From positions 806,001-870,000 of the forward strand of contig NZ_WEGL01000001.1 of assembly GCF_009604455.1 (NCBI RefSeq): a DNA stretch of 64,000 bases, given 5' to 3'. The stretch's first letter is position 1. Each line of letters begins with the position of its first letter. Source of the stretch: Streptomyces sp. RB17. Lineage in GTDB: Bacteria; Actinomycetota; Actinomycetes; Streptomycetales; Streptomycetaceae. This document shows positions 46,116 through 54,658 of this stretch, piece after piece. Below the pieces are notes generated by a model. It had not been told where the DNA came from. It saw only the letters and a list, made by a program, of their open reading frames with translations, and searched no databases. A program made the position numbers and the translations under genes.

Positions 46116-46784
46116 ATGACGGCCACCCCCACGCCCACCGTCCTCACCGCCCGCGCCCTCCTGCTCGACATGGACGGCACCCTCGTCAACTCGGACGCCG
46201 TCGTCGAGCGCATCTGGCGCCGCTGGGCCGAGCGGCACGGGCAGGACGGAGACGAGGTGATGAAGGTCGTCCACGGCCGGCAGGGACACGCCTCCATGGC
46301 CGTACTGCTGCCCGACCGGCCCATGGAGCAGAACCTCGCCGACAACGCCCGCATGCTCGCCGAGGAGACCGCCGACACCGACGGCGTGGTCGAGATCCCC
46401 GGTGCGAGCGCCTTCCTCGCCTCCCTGCGCGCGCTCCCGCACGCGCTGGTGACCTCCGCCGACGTCGCGCTGTCCACCGCGCGCATGAACGCCGCCGGGC
46501 TGCCGCTGCCGGAGGTCCGCGTGACCGCCGAGTCGGTGGGTGCGAGCAAGCCCGATCCCGAGGGGTTCCTGAAGGGCGCGGCCGAGCTGGGCGTGGATCC
46601 GGCGGACTGCGTGGTCTTCGAGGACTCCGGCGCGGGGATCGCGGCGGGGCGCTCCGCGGGGATGACGGTCGTGGGGGTCGGGCCCCGCGCCGGTCTGCAC
46701 GGACCTGATGTGGTCGTGCCGGACATTACGCGCGTACGGGTCGAGGCGACGGGTGACGGCACGATCCGGCTGCACATCGGCTGA
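46116..46784 (+). CDS. HAD-family sugar-phosphate phosphatase
   Basis: A 222-aa HAD-IA phosphatase. Motif I LLDMDGTLVNSD, motif II TSADVALSTARMNAAGL, motif III SVGASKPDPEGF and motif IV VFEDSGAGIAAG are all present, with a small alpha-helical cap. The pattern resembles glycerol-3-phosphatases and 2-deoxyglucose-6-phosphatases. ATG 46116 has GGAG 9 nt upstream; the frame opens earlier. It stands alone. Confidence 0.92.
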   Translation: MTATPTPTVLTARALLLDMDGTLVNSDAVVERIWRRWAERHGQDGDEVMKVVHGRQGHASMAVLLPDRPMEQNLADNARMLAEETADTDGVVEIPGASAFLASLRALPHALVTSADVALSTARMNAAGLPLPEVRVTAESVGASKPDPEGFLKGAAELGVDPADCVVFEDSGAGIAAGRSAGMTVVGVGPRAGLHGPDVVVPDITRVRVEATGDGTIRLHIG

Positions 46785-46823
46785 CGGGGCGCTCCGTCGA
46801 CCTCCAGAGGGCTCTCACGGCTC

Positions 46824-47747
46824 TCAGGGCTCGGACGTCTCCCCCTCCAGGCTCTTCCGGGTCGCCGGCCCGTACACGCCGAGGGTGTCGCCCTGGATAC
46901 CCCGTGCCAGTTGGTAGTTGCGTACGGCGTCCTCCACCGGGCGGGTGAAGCTGCCGTTGACCTGGTCGCCGTAGAGGTTCAACTGCCGTAGTCGCTCCTG
47001 GAGTTCGGTCACCTGCTCACCATGGTCGCCGCGCTGCAGCACAGGGGTGACGGCGGGAGTGGTCAGTGCGGTGGCGGACGCTGTGGGGGAGGCCCGGCGG
47101 GTCGTAGCAGGGGAAGTGGTCGGCGTCGGTGACGTGGTCGGCGTCGCCGGTGGGCTCGGGAGTCTCGCCGAGGCGGCGGGCGGCGGCACCGGCGGGTGGG
47201 ACGGGGCCGGGGACGAGGGTGCCGGCGGTGACGTCGGGGCCGGTGTGCTCACCTCCGGGACGCTCTCCCTGATCTCCGGGGCCGCCCGATCCCGCGACGG
47301 CGTGTGATACGAGAACACCCCACTTGCGAACCCGGCCGCCGATACGAGCGCCGTGCCCGCGGCTGCGACGGACAACAGGACGGTGCGGCGAGCGCGGCGC
47401 CGGTTCGGCGGTGGTACGGCGTCGTCGTTCGGCCGCGGTGGGTCGCCGTCCGGCTGCGGCGCCGATGTGGCTGGTCGCGCCCACGCGGCGGCAGCCGCAT
47501 ATCGAACGCGGCCCCGCGCCCCTTCGGGGTACTGCAACGGCAGCGTCGCCTCGACCGCCTCGACCGCCTCGACCTCCACATACGGCCGGATCCGCAGCGG
47601 ATCGAAGTCCTCCGCCGCTGCCGCCTCGGCCGTACGCGTCTCGCGCAGGGCCGCGGCCGCGCGCTCGGTGCAGTCGCAGGACGGGCTCAGGTCCGGGCCC
47701 CTCGGTGCACCGCACTGCGGGCAGCCGCGGCCCTCGGATTCACTCAC
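46824..47747 (-). CDS. Membrane-anchored peptidoglycan-binding protein with zinc-ribbon-like N-terminus
   Basis: A 307-aa protein. Residues 9-26 hold CPQCGAP...CDC, a zinc-ribbon-like start. A Pro/Ala/Glu linker with a repeat-coded segment (about 73-94) leads to one membrane helix (132-149). An extracellular Pro/Ser/Thr-rich stalk follows, then a peptidoglycan-binding type 1 domain at about 240-303 (GDHGEQVTELQERLRQLNLY, VRNYQLARGIQGDTLGVYGP). The Cys end is cytoplasmic. GTG start with GAGGGG. Divergent from the MFS-winged-helix gene. Confidence 0.85.
   Translation of the reverse strand: MSESEGRGCPQCGAPRGPDLSPSCDCTERAAAALRETRTAEAAAAEDFDPLRIRPYVEVEAVEAVEATLPLQYPEGARGRVRYAAAAAWARPATSAPQPDGDPPRPNDDAVPPPNRRRARRTVLLSVAAAGTALVSAAGFASGVFSYHTPSRDRAAPEIRESVPEVSTPAPTSPPAPSSPAPSHPPVPPPAASARLPSPPATPTTSPTPTTSPATTRRASPTASATALTTPAVTPVLQRGDHGEQVTELQERLRQLNLYGDQVNGSFTRPVEDAVRNYQLARGIQGDTLGVYGPATRKSLEGETSEP
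47466..47529 (-). repeat. Dispersed repeat, long form, copy 5, inside a reading frame
   Basis: TGTGGCTGGTCGCGCCCACG, GCGGCGGCAGCCGCATATCG and AACGCGGCCCCGCGCCCCTT run in order, a close match to copy 6 reversed. It is read in frame as about 21 codons of the peptidoglycan-binding protein. Confidence 0.85.
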
Positions 47748-47894
47748 GTGTTCGCCCCTCCCCTCACGAACTACCGACACTATGCGCATCTTCTTCGCAT
47801 CCGCCGCCGGAAACGCGGGACTCGACAGGCCATGGACGGTGACACCGACCACGATGGAAGGTGCACCCGAGCCCTCGAGTCCCGGGAGGTCTCC

Positions 47895-49934
47895 ATGGCC
47901 CTGGACACGCCCGCCACGCAGGAGGAGATCAAGGCCGCCGAGCACGTCTCCGGCAACGTGTTCGTTCCGATCGGCGCCCTGCTCCTCGGGCTGCTGCTCG
48001 CCGCGCTCGACCAGACGATCGTGTCGACCGCGCTGCCCACCATCGTCAGCGACCTCGGCGGCCTGGAGCACCTGTCCTGGGTGGTCACCGCCTATCTGCT
48101 GGCCTCGACCGCAGCGACCCCGCTGTGGGGCAAGCTCGGCGACCAGTACGGGCGGAAACGGCTGTTCCAGACCGCCATCGTGATCTTCCTCGTCGGCTCG
48201 GCGCTGTGCGGCATGGCGCAGAACATGGGCGAGCTGATCGGGTTCCGGGCGCTGCAGGGGCTGGGCGGCGGCGGGCTGATGGTGCTGTCGATGGCCATCG
48301 TCGGCGACATCGTGCCGCCCCGTGAACGCGGGCGATATCAGGGGCTGTTCGGGGCCGTGTTCGGGGCGACCAGCGTGCTGGGCCCGCTGCTCGGCGGGCT
48401 GTTCACCGAGCATCTGAGCTGGCGCTGGGTGTTCTACGTCAACCTGCCCGTCGGCGTGGTCGCGCTCGCGGTGATCGCCGCGGCCCTGCACATCCCGCGC
48501 CACACCGCGCACCACGTCGTCGACTACCTGGGCACGCTCCTGATCGCGTCCGTCGCCACCTGCCTGGTCCTCGTCGCCTCGCTCGGCGGCACGACCTGGG
48601 CCTGGGGCTCGACGCAGATCGTCGGGCTGGCCCTGCTGGGCGTCCTGCTGGCCGTGGCGTTCGTCGTCGTGGAGCGGCGGGCCGCCGAACCGGTGCTGCC
48701 GCTGAAGCTGTTCGGCGTCCGCACCTTCAGTCTCGCCGCCGTCATCAGCTTCATCGTCGGTTTCGCCATGTTCGGCGCGATGACCTATCTGCCGACCTTC
48801 CTGCAGGTCGTGCACGGCATCTCGCCGACCCTGTCCGGCGTGCACATGCTGCCCATGGTGGTCGGCCTGCTGCTGTCCTCCACGATCTCCGGGCAGATCG
48901 TCAGCCGCACCGGCCGCTGGAAGGTGTTCCCGCTCACCGGCACCGCCGTCACCACCCTCGGCCTGCTCCTCCTCCACCGGCTCGACGAACACAGCTCCAC
49001 CGCCGAGATGAGCGGCTACTTCTTCGTGTTCGGCCTCGGGCTCGGCCTGGTCATGCAGGTGCTCGTCCTGATCGTGCAGAACGCGGTGTCGTACGAGGAC
49101 CTGGGCGTCGCCACCTCCGGCGCGACCTTCTTCCGCTCCATCGGCGCCTCCTTCGGCGTGGCGATCTTCGGCACGGTGTTCGCGAGCCGGCTCGGCGACA
49201 AACTCGCCGCCGCCTTCCGGGGCGTGAGCCTGCCCCCGGGCACGTCCCCGAACGCCCTCAAGTCCGACCCCCGCGGCATCGCCGCCCTGCCACCCACCCT
49301 GCGCCCGGCGGCCCTGCACGCGTACGCCTCCGCCATCACCGACGTCTTCCTCTACGCCGCCCCCGTCGCCCTCCTCGGCTTCCTGCTGGCCTGGTTCCTG
49401 AAGGAGGACCGGCTGCGCGGCTCGGTCACCGCGCCGGACGCCTCAGAGACCATCCCGCCCAACCCGGTCGAGCGGTCCTCCTACGACGAGTGCTGCCGGG
49501 CCCTGTCCCTCCTCGGCACCCGGGCGGGCCGCCGCGAGATCTACCGGACGATCACCGAGCGGGCCGGGTACGACCTGCTGCCCGCCGCCAGCTGGCTGCT
49601 GCTGCGCATCCGCAAGTACGGCTCCGTCGAGCCCTGTGTGCTCGCCGAGCGCAGCCCCGTCCCGCTGGAGGCCGTCCTGGCCGCCGCCCGCCAGGTCGAG
49701 GAACGGCGGCTGGCCGAACGCCGGGGCCTGGACCTGTACTTGACCTCCTCGGGCCGCGTGGTCGCCGAACGCCTCGCCAAGGCCCGCGAGGAGTCCCTCG
49801 CCGAGCTCCTCGGCGACTGGTGGCAGCCCGGCCGTTCCACCGACCTGACCCAGCTGGTCAGGGAACTCACCGGCGAACTGTGCGGCACCGAGCGCGAGCG
49901 GCCGCACGACGCGACGACCGCCGAGGTCAGCTGA
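47895..49934 (+). CDS. DHA2-type MFS exporter fused to a C-terminal winged helix
   Basis: A 679-aa protein. Residues 1-520 are a 14-helix drug exporter (ALDQTIVSTALPTIV, GKLGDQYGRKRLFQ, EmrB/QacA family). Residues about 530-679 form a soluble domain with a MarR/winged-helix look: LLPAASWLLLRIRKYGSVEP, SPVPLEAVLAAARQVEERRLAERRG, LYLTSSGRVVAERLAKAREE. Drug pumps normally lack this. It may bind DNA or a ligand to sense pump activity. ATG with GGGAGG 6 nt upstream. Its end overlaps the convergent GNAT gene by 8 nt. Confidence 0.9.
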   Translation: MALDTPATQEEIKAAEHVSGNVFVPIGALLLGLLLAALDQTIVSTALPTIVSDLGGLEHLSWVVTAYLLASTAATPLWGKLGDQYGRKRLFQTAIVIFLVGSALCGMAQNMGELIGFRALQGLGGGGLMVLSMAIVGDIVPPRERGRYQGLFGAVFGATSVLGPLLGGLFTEHLSWRWVFYVNLPVGVVALAVIAAALHIPRHTAHHVVDYLGTLLIASVATCLVLVASLGGTTWAWGSTQIVGLALLGVLLAVAFVVVERRAAEPVLPLKLFGVRTFSLAAVISFIVGFAMFGAMTYLPTFLQVVHGISPTLSGVHMLPMVVGLLLSSTISGQIVSRTGRWKVFPLTGTAVTTLGLLLLHRLDEHSSTAEMSGYFFVFGLGLGLVMQVLVLIVQNAVSYEDLGVATSGATFFRSIGASFGVAIFGTVFASRLGDKLAAAFRGVSLPPGTSPNALKSDPRGIAALPPTLRPAALHAYASAITDVFLYAAPVALLGFLLAWFLKEDRLRGSVTAPDASETIPPNPVERSSYDECCRALSLLGTRAGRREIYRTITERAGYDLLPAASWLLLRIRKYGSVEPCVLAERSPVPLEAVLAAARQVEERRLAERRGLDLYLTSSGRVVAERLAKAREESLAELLGDWWQPGRSTDLTQLVRELTGELCGTERERPHDATTAEVS

Positions 49935-50424
49935 GCGCCAGCTCCTTGCGGAACCAGTGCTCGGCGTAGACGTCGTCGTTGTGCGGGTCGGTCTCCGCGT
50001 AGCCGAGGCGGGCGTACAGGGCGCGGGCCTCGACCAGGTCGCTGCGCGTGTCCAGGACCAGCCACCGGGCGCCGAGGGCGCGGGCGGCCTGCTCGGCGGC
50101 CGCCACCAGCAACGGGGCCCCGCCCCGGCCGCGCAGCCGCTCGTACACGAACACCCGGGTCAGTTCCGCCGTGTCCGGCTCCAGCAGCCGTACCCCCGCG
50201 CAGCCGGCCGGCTCACCCTCGTACCGGCCGACGAGCAACTGGCCGGTCGGCGGCGCCAGTTCGGCGCCGGTCGTGGCCGCGATCCCCCGCTCCAGCTCGT
50301 CGGGGTCGGTCGGGCGGCCCTCGTGCAGCAGATACCAGCGGTCGCTGACCTCCGTGTAGTACGCCCGCCACAGCGCGGCGGCGACCGGGGAGTCGTACGG
50401 TTCCGCAGTGATCGTCCACGTCAT
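49927..50424 (-). CDS. GNAT-family N-acetyltransferase
   Basis: A 165-aa acetyltransferase. The acetyl-CoA loop is seen as RVFVYERLRGRGGAPLLVAAAE, then RWLVLDTRSDLVEARALYARLGY. Start MTWTITAEPYDSP at 50424; an ATG three codons earlier is possible. Its stop overlaps the 3' end of the MFS gene by 8 nt. Substrate unknown. Confidence 0.9.
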   Translation of the reverse strand: MTWTITAEPYDSPVAAALWRAYYTEVSDRWYLLHEGRPTDPDELERGIAATTGAELAPPTGQLLVGRYEGEPAGCAGVRLLEPDTAELTRVFVYERLRGRGGAPLLVAAAEQAARALGARWLVLDTRSDLVEARALYARLGYAETDPHNDDVYAEHWFRKELALS

Positions 50425-50470
50425 GGCGGCCATTGTCGGCGGCCGGCGCTGCACCGCCGAGCGAATTTCC

Positions 50471-50483
50471 GCAGACTGTCTGC
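50471..50483. promoter_or_regulatory. Palindrome abutting the WYL regulator start
   Basis: GCAGACTGTCTGC is a perfect 13-bp palindrome ending 1 nt before GTG 50485. It lies where a -10/transcript start would be, so it may be an autoregulatory operator. Confidence 0.5.
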
Positions 50484-50484
50484 C

Positions 50485-51207
50485 GTGAACCGCACCGACC
50501 GTCTCTACGCCCTCGTCGAGGAGCTGCGCGCCGCCGCTCCCCGGCCCCGCAGCGCCCGCGCGCTCGCCCGGCGCTTCGAGGTCAGTGTCCGCACGATCGA
50601 GCGGGACCTTGCCGCGTTGCAGCAGTCCGGGGTGCCCATCCATGCCGAGCCGGGCCGCAGCGGCGGGTACGTCCTCGACCGGGAACGGACGCTGCCGCCG
50701 CTGGCCATCACCCCGGCCGAGGCGACCGCCCTCGCCGTGGGCCTGCACGCCCTGACCGGGACGCCGTTCGCGGCGGACGCGCGCAGTGCGCTGCACAAGG
50801 TGCTGGCCGTGATGCCGGAACGGGAGCGGACGGCGGCGGCGGAGCTGACCGGGCGGGTACGGCTGCTCGTCCCGCCCGCCCGCCCGGCGCGGCCCGCCGG
50901 CCCCGTGGTGCCCGCCGCGCTGCGGGAGGCGCTGACGGCCGGCCGGGTGTTGCGCCTGGAGTACGCCGACGCGGCGGGCCGTATCACCGCGCGGGACGTG
51001 GAACCGCTCGGCTTCCTCGGGGGCGAGGAGCACTGGTATCTGGCCGGCTGGTGCCGGCTGCGGGACGCGCCGCGCGGCTTCCGGCTGGACCGGGTCCGCG
51101 CGGCGGCGGCCCTGGACGAGCGGGCCCCGCACCGGGCCGTCGACCTCGCCGCGCTCGACACGCTCGGCTCCGACGTCGTACCGCTCGACGCGGCGACGGT
51201 GGTCTGA
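50485..51207 (+). CDS. WYL-domain transcriptional regulator
   Basis: A 240-aa regulator. An HTH_11-type helix-turn-helix at about 20-45 (SARALARRFEVSVRTIERDLAAL, GYVLDR wing) precedes a WYL effector domain (VLRLEYADAAGR, HWYLAGWCRLRDAPRGFRLDR). WYL domains bind nucleotides or small ligands. There is no clear ribosome site before GTG 50485, so leaderless translation is plausible. It is upstream of, and in the same direction as, the SnoaL-like gene, its probable target. Confidence 0.9.
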   Translation: MNRTDRLYALVEELRAAAPRPRSARALARRFEVSVRTIERDLAALQQSGVPIHAEPGRSGGYVLDRERTLPPLAITPAEATALAVGLHALTGTPFAADARSALHKVLAVMPERERTAAAELTGRVRLLVPPARPARPAGPVVPAALREALTAGRVLRLEYADAAGRITARDVEPLGFLGGEEHWYLAGWCRLRDAPRGFRLDRVRAAAALDERAPHRAVDLAALDTLGSDVVPLDAATVV

Positions 51208-51289
51208 TCGACGCGGCGACGGCGGTGGGACGGATGTGACGGCAATCACCGACAGGGGGGTGTCGCGGCCGCGGCGGAGGCTGCTGCCC

Positions 51290-51700
51290 ATGACAACGAC
51301 ACAGCAGACAAGCGCCCTCACCCGTGCCGCCGGCATCGCCCTCTTCGACCGTTGGACCGCGCTGTGGAACGGCGACCTCAGCGACCCGGAGGCCTTCCTC
51401 GCGCCCGGCTTCCGCATCCACTTCGGCAACGACCCCGAGCGCGGGGCGGTCATGGACGAGGTGTACGGCCCGGCCGGGATGGCCGGCCTGGTCTCCGCCT
51501 TCCGCGAGGAGAAGCCCGGACTGCGGTTCTTCGTCGACGGCACACCGACGGTGGACGGCGCGCTCGGCCGGACCGCCTGCTGCTGGTACGTGACCCTGCC
51601 GGACGGCGCCCAGAAGAGCGGGATCGACCTGCTGGAGGTGGTGGACGGGCGCATCACCACCGTCTGGTCGGTGACCGGACTGCGCCGCTTCGCCGACTGA
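51290..51700 (+). CDS. SnoaL-like (NTF2-fold) protein
   Basis: A 136-aa small alpha+beta protein, MTTTQQTSALTRAAGIALFDRWTALWNGD, with the NTF2/SnoaL pattern and a FLAPGFRIHFGND start of the cavity. Members include polyketide cyclases, isomerases and binding proteins; no catalytic triad can be named. GGAGG lies 9 nt upstream. It follows the WYL regulator by 82 bp. Confidence 0.85.
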   Translation: MTTTQQTSALTRAAGIALFDRWTALWNGDLSDPEAFLAPGFRIHFGNDPERGAVMDEVYGPAGMAGLVSAFREEKPGLRFFVDGTPTVDGALGRTACCWYVTLPDGAQKSGIDLLEVVDGRITTVWSVTGLRRFAD

Positions 51701-51776
51701 CCACCGTTTGTGGCTCCCCTTCCGGGTCACCCGGCAGGGGAGCCGGCCACCTGGGCCGGCCGATCGGAAGGCAACC

Positions 51777-52397
51777 ATGTCCACAGGCATGATCGTGTTC
51801 GTCGTGATCGCGGCGGCCGTGGTCATCGCCGCGGCCACCTCCCTGGTGGTGCGCGGCAGCGGACGGCACGGCGGCCCCGGCCTGAAGCGGCGCTTCGGAC
51901 CCGAGTACGAGCGGACCGTCGCCCGCTACGGCGGGGACACCAAGGCCGCCGAACAGGAGCTGGCCGAGCGCGTCGAACGCCACGGCGACCTGCTCGAACG
52001 GCCACTGGACCCGGCAGGGCGTGAGCACTACACCGCCCGCTGGACGGCCGTACAGGAACACTTCGTCGACTCCCCGCGGCAGGCGGTGACCGAGGCCGAC
52101 CAGCTGCTCGCGGACCTCGCTGCAGCGCGCGGCTACCCGGACGGCAGGCGCTACGAGGAGCAGTTCGCCGCGCTGTCCGTGCACCACGCCGACCACGTCG
52201 ACGGCTATCGGCAGGTGCACCGGGTGGCCCGCGCCGGGGCGCGCGACGGGCTGACCGAGGCGGGCTCCGGGACCGAGGAGATGCGTACGGCGCTGGTCGG
52301 CGCCCGCGCCCTCTTCGACGACCTGACCCACCCCTCCCGGGAAACCGGCCGCCACCGCGCGGTCCACGCCGGCACCGGCCACGCGAAGGAGGGTTGA
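51777..52397 (+). CDS. Unknown protein with N-terminal membrane helix, shares a domain with the next gene
   Basis: A 206-aa protein. Residues 5-27 are a membrane helix (GMIVFVVIAAAVVIAAATSLVV). The rest is charged and helical. The segment RWTAVQEHFVDSPRQAVTEADQLLADLA and the later TEEMRTALVGARALFDDL match the C-terminus of the following gene (RWEQAMRQLAVGFVDEPRGAV and TEQLRLALRDYRELADRL). GGAAGG precedes the ATG; the next gene begins 5 nt after its stop. No known family. Confidence 0.85.
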   Translation: MSTGMIVFVVIAAAVVIAAATSLVVRGSGRHGGPGLKRRFGPEYERTVARYGGDTKAAEQELAERVERHGDLLERPLDPAGREHYTARWTAVQEHFVDSPRQAVTEADQLLADLAAARGYPDGRRYEEQFAALSVHHADHVDGYRQVHRVARAGARDGLTEAGSGTEEMRTALVGARALFDDLTHPSRETGRHRAVHAGTGHAKEG

Positions 52398-52402
52398 GCA
52401 TC

Positions 52403-53701
52403 ATGTCGGACAGGACGAGCGGCCCCGGCGACGATCGTCCCACCGGCCGCTTCCGTCGGCCGCCGGACGAGGACTGGACCCCGGAGGACACGCCCCTCGG
52501 CCGGGCCGTCCCGAGCGACCCCCTGCCGGAGGAACGCCTCCCCGGCGAACCGCCGCCGGGCGCCACGTCCCGCCTCCCCGGCTCGGTCGGCCCCGGCAGA
52601 GACGGCCTGACAGCCGACGACCTCACCCCGGAGGACACGCCCCCACACCCACCGGCCCCCACGAACGCCCGCCCCGGGACAGAGCCGCCAAGGCCCGAGA
52701 CCGGCACACCGGGCGAGGGCCGGATGCCGGGTGAGAGCGGAATGCCGGGCGAGGGTGTCATGCCGGGGGAGGGCCGGATGCCGGGTGTCGGCGGTATCGC
52801 CGGCGAGCGGCGGATGCCCGGAGAGGGCCGTGTTCCGGGCGGCGGCCGCATGCCGGATGAGGGCCGGATGCCGGGCGAGGGCGTGCGGCCGATCGAGCCC
52901 GGGGTGCCGGTTGAGCCCGTGGCGCGGCGTGAGAGGCCGGGGCCGGGGGTGAGGGGTATGCCGTCGGGCGGGGAGCGCGTGCCGGATGAGAGTCGGAGGG
53001 GGCGTATGCCGGATGAGGGCCGGATGCCGGGCGAGGGCGGGCCGATCGAGCCTGGGGTGCCGGTTGAGCCCGTGGCGCGGCGTGAGAGGCCGGGGCCGGG
53101 GGTGAGGGGTATGCCGCCGGGTGAGGGGCGGATGCCCGCGGGGAGCGGGTTGCCGAGTGGGCGCGGGGGACCGCGCGAGAGCCGCCGCATGCCTGGTGAG
53201 AGGCGCATGTCCGGTGAGGGCGGTACGGCGTACGAGAGCCCGATGCCGGACGACGGGCTGGGGGTTCCGTCCTCCGGTGAGGTGAGCGCGCGCGACGCGC
53301 ACACCACCGAGTCCACGGCACCGGACGCCTGGCCGACGGCGCCCGGCGGTGCCGGCGCGCGTCGGCCCGCGACCGCAGCCGGAGGCGCACCGGCCCCCGC
53401 TCCCTCCGGCACCGGTGCCCCCCTGCTGCCCCACGACGAGACCGACCGCTGGGAGCAGGCGATGCGGCAGCTGGCCGTCGGGTTCGTGGACGAGCCCCGG
53501 GGCGCGGTCGAACAGGCCGATCACATGCTGGAGGAGATCGCGGGGCGGTTCGAAGAGGCCGTGGAGCGGCGGCGCCGTACGCTGCGGCGGTCCTGGGAGG
53601 CCTCCGAGGACCGTGGACCCGGCTCGGACACCGACACCGAGCAGCTCAGGCTGGCTCTGCGCGACTACCGGGAACTGGCCGACCGCCTGCTACACATCTG
53701 A
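52403..53701 (+). CDS. Low-complexity MPGEG-repeat protein with shared C-terminal domain
   Basis: A 432-aa protein. Residues about 1-100 are polar and Pro-rich. About 105-280 are degenerate MPGEGR units with two near-identical 37-residue blocks (see repeat). The C-terminal about 85 residues (RWEQAMRQLAVGFVDEPRGAVEQADHMLEEI) share a domain with the preceding gene. No signal or membrane segment. AGGAGG lies 9 nt before ATG 52403. It overlaps the convergent DUF1992 gene by 12 nt. Function unknown. Confidence 0.85.
   Translation: MSDRTSGPGDDRPTGRFRRPPDEDWTPEDTPLGRAVPSDPLPEERLPGEPPPGATSRLPGSVGPGRDGLTADDLTPEDTPPHPPAPTNARPGTEPPRPETGTPGEGRMPGESGMPGEGVMPGEGRMPGVGGIAGERRMPGEGRVPGGGRMPDEGRMPGEGVRPIEPGVPVEPVARRERPGPGVRGMPSGGERVPDESRRGRMPDEGRMPGEGGPIEPGVPVEPVARRERPGPGVRGMPPGEGRMPAGSGLPSGRGGPRESRRMPGERRMSGEGGTAYESPMPDDGLGVPSSGEVSARDAHTTESTAPDAWPTAPGGAGARRPATAAGGAPAPAPSGTGAPLLPHDETDRWEQAMRQLAVGFVDEPRGAVEQADHMLEEIAGRFEEAVERRRRTLRRSWEASEDRGPGSDTDTEQLRLALRDYRELADRLLHI
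52850..53116 (+). repeat. Internal near-identical coding duplication
   Basis: Two copies, 52850-52963 (114 bp) and 53006-53116 (111 bp), are almost identical and separated by 42 bp. The first has one extra codon (GEGVRPIE versus GEGGPIE). Surrounding units are degenerate ATGCCGGGCGAGGG repeats. Confidence 0.9.
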
Positions 53702-54118
53702 GGGACCACGCCTGGCGGCAGCCCTGCGCTGCCGCCACTCGCGTACGACCGCCTCGACGTCGTACGGCTTCCTGCCCAGCGGCGGACCGGGCGGCGGCTT
53801 GAACATCATGTCCTTGATCTTGACGTTGACGTCCTCGATGATCTTCCGCGCGATCCGCTCGGAGGGCGCCGCGTAGGCCGCCGCGAGCGCGTCCTCGGCC
53901 TCCTTGCGCAGGGCGAGGGCGGGCGGCAGGACGGACAGGCCCTCGCGCGCCATCTTCCGCTTGATCCACCACAGTTCGTCGTAGGTGGAGTCGAGCTCGG
54001 CGGGCAGCGGCTCACCCGTGCCCGGCAGCCGCTCGAACTCACCGAGCCCCTGCGCGTCGCGGATCTGCTTGTCGACCCAGGACTCGAACGGCACGCCCGG
54101 TGGCTTTCGCTCGGTCAT
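53690..54118 (-). CDS. DUF1992 (DnaJ-associated) protein
   Basis: A 142-aa protein. MTERKPPGVPFESWVDKQIRDAQ and GEFERLPGTGEPLP are the conserved DUF1992 core, followed by DELWWIKRKMAREGLSVLPP and a basic tail. The family is found in J-domain proteins or alone, with unknown activity. Start ATG 54118. Its stop overlaps the convergent MPGEG-repeat gene by 12 nt. Confidence 0.9.
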   Translation of the reverse strand: MTERKPPGVPFESWVDKQIRDAQGLGEFERLPGTGEPLPAELDSTYDELWWIKRKMAREGLSVLPPALALRKEAEDALAAAYAAPSERIARKIIEDVNVKIKDMMFKPPPGPPLGRKPYDVEAVVREWRQRRAAARRGPSDV

Positions 54119-54234
54119 GAACCCCATTGTGCCGGACGCGGCCCGGCCGGGCGTTTTATCATGCGGCGGCGGTCCGCAGACGCGGCCGCCGGACAACGAC
54201 GGTCGTGCAGTTGGTCGTACAGGGGGAAACGCTC

Positions 54235-54627
54235 GTGCTCGAACTCACCATGGCCACCGTCTCCGGGGCCGACGCGGGCTCCACGGCCGGCATGACGATG
54301 GCCGAGGCGCCCAGCGCACCGGGCGCCGTGCTCCGGGTCGGCCGCGACGCGTCCATGTGCCGGCTGGTCACCCCGGAGGACTGGCTGTTCGTCTCCCGGG
54401 TCCATCTCGAGTTCCTGTGCGGCCAGGACGGCGGCTGGCAACTCACCTGGATGCGCGGCTCACAGGCCGAGCCGTCGTCCGAAGTACGGCTGATGGTCGG
54501 GGAGTACGCGCAGCCCCTCGGCTACGGCGCGACCGTACCGCTGCCGCGCGGCGGGTCCGGCGAGATCGTCGTCCAGGACCGCACCGCGCCGCGCAGTGTC
54601 AACGTCGGCTTCTACCACGAGGCCTGA
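54235..54627 (+). CDS. FHA-like domain protein
   Basis: A 130-aa protein with a beta-sandwich resembling an FHA fold: VLRVGRDASMCRLV (GR and S/R positions), VSRVHLEFLCGQ (S-x-x-H), and later VRLMVGEYAQPL. FHA domains bind phosphothreonine. The GTG at 54235 has GGGGGA 9 nt upstream and is the likely start; the frame is open further. It stands alone. Confidence 0.75.
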   Translation: MLELTMATVSGADAGSTAGMTMAEAPSAPGAVLRVGRDASMCRLVTPEDWLFVSRVHLEFLCGQDGGWQLTWMRGSQAEPSSEVRLMVGEYAQPLGYGATVPLPRGGSGEIVVQDRTAPRSVNVGFYHEA

Positions 54628-54658
54628 GCCCCGGCCGGGCGGCGAGGGGGGCGGCGGC

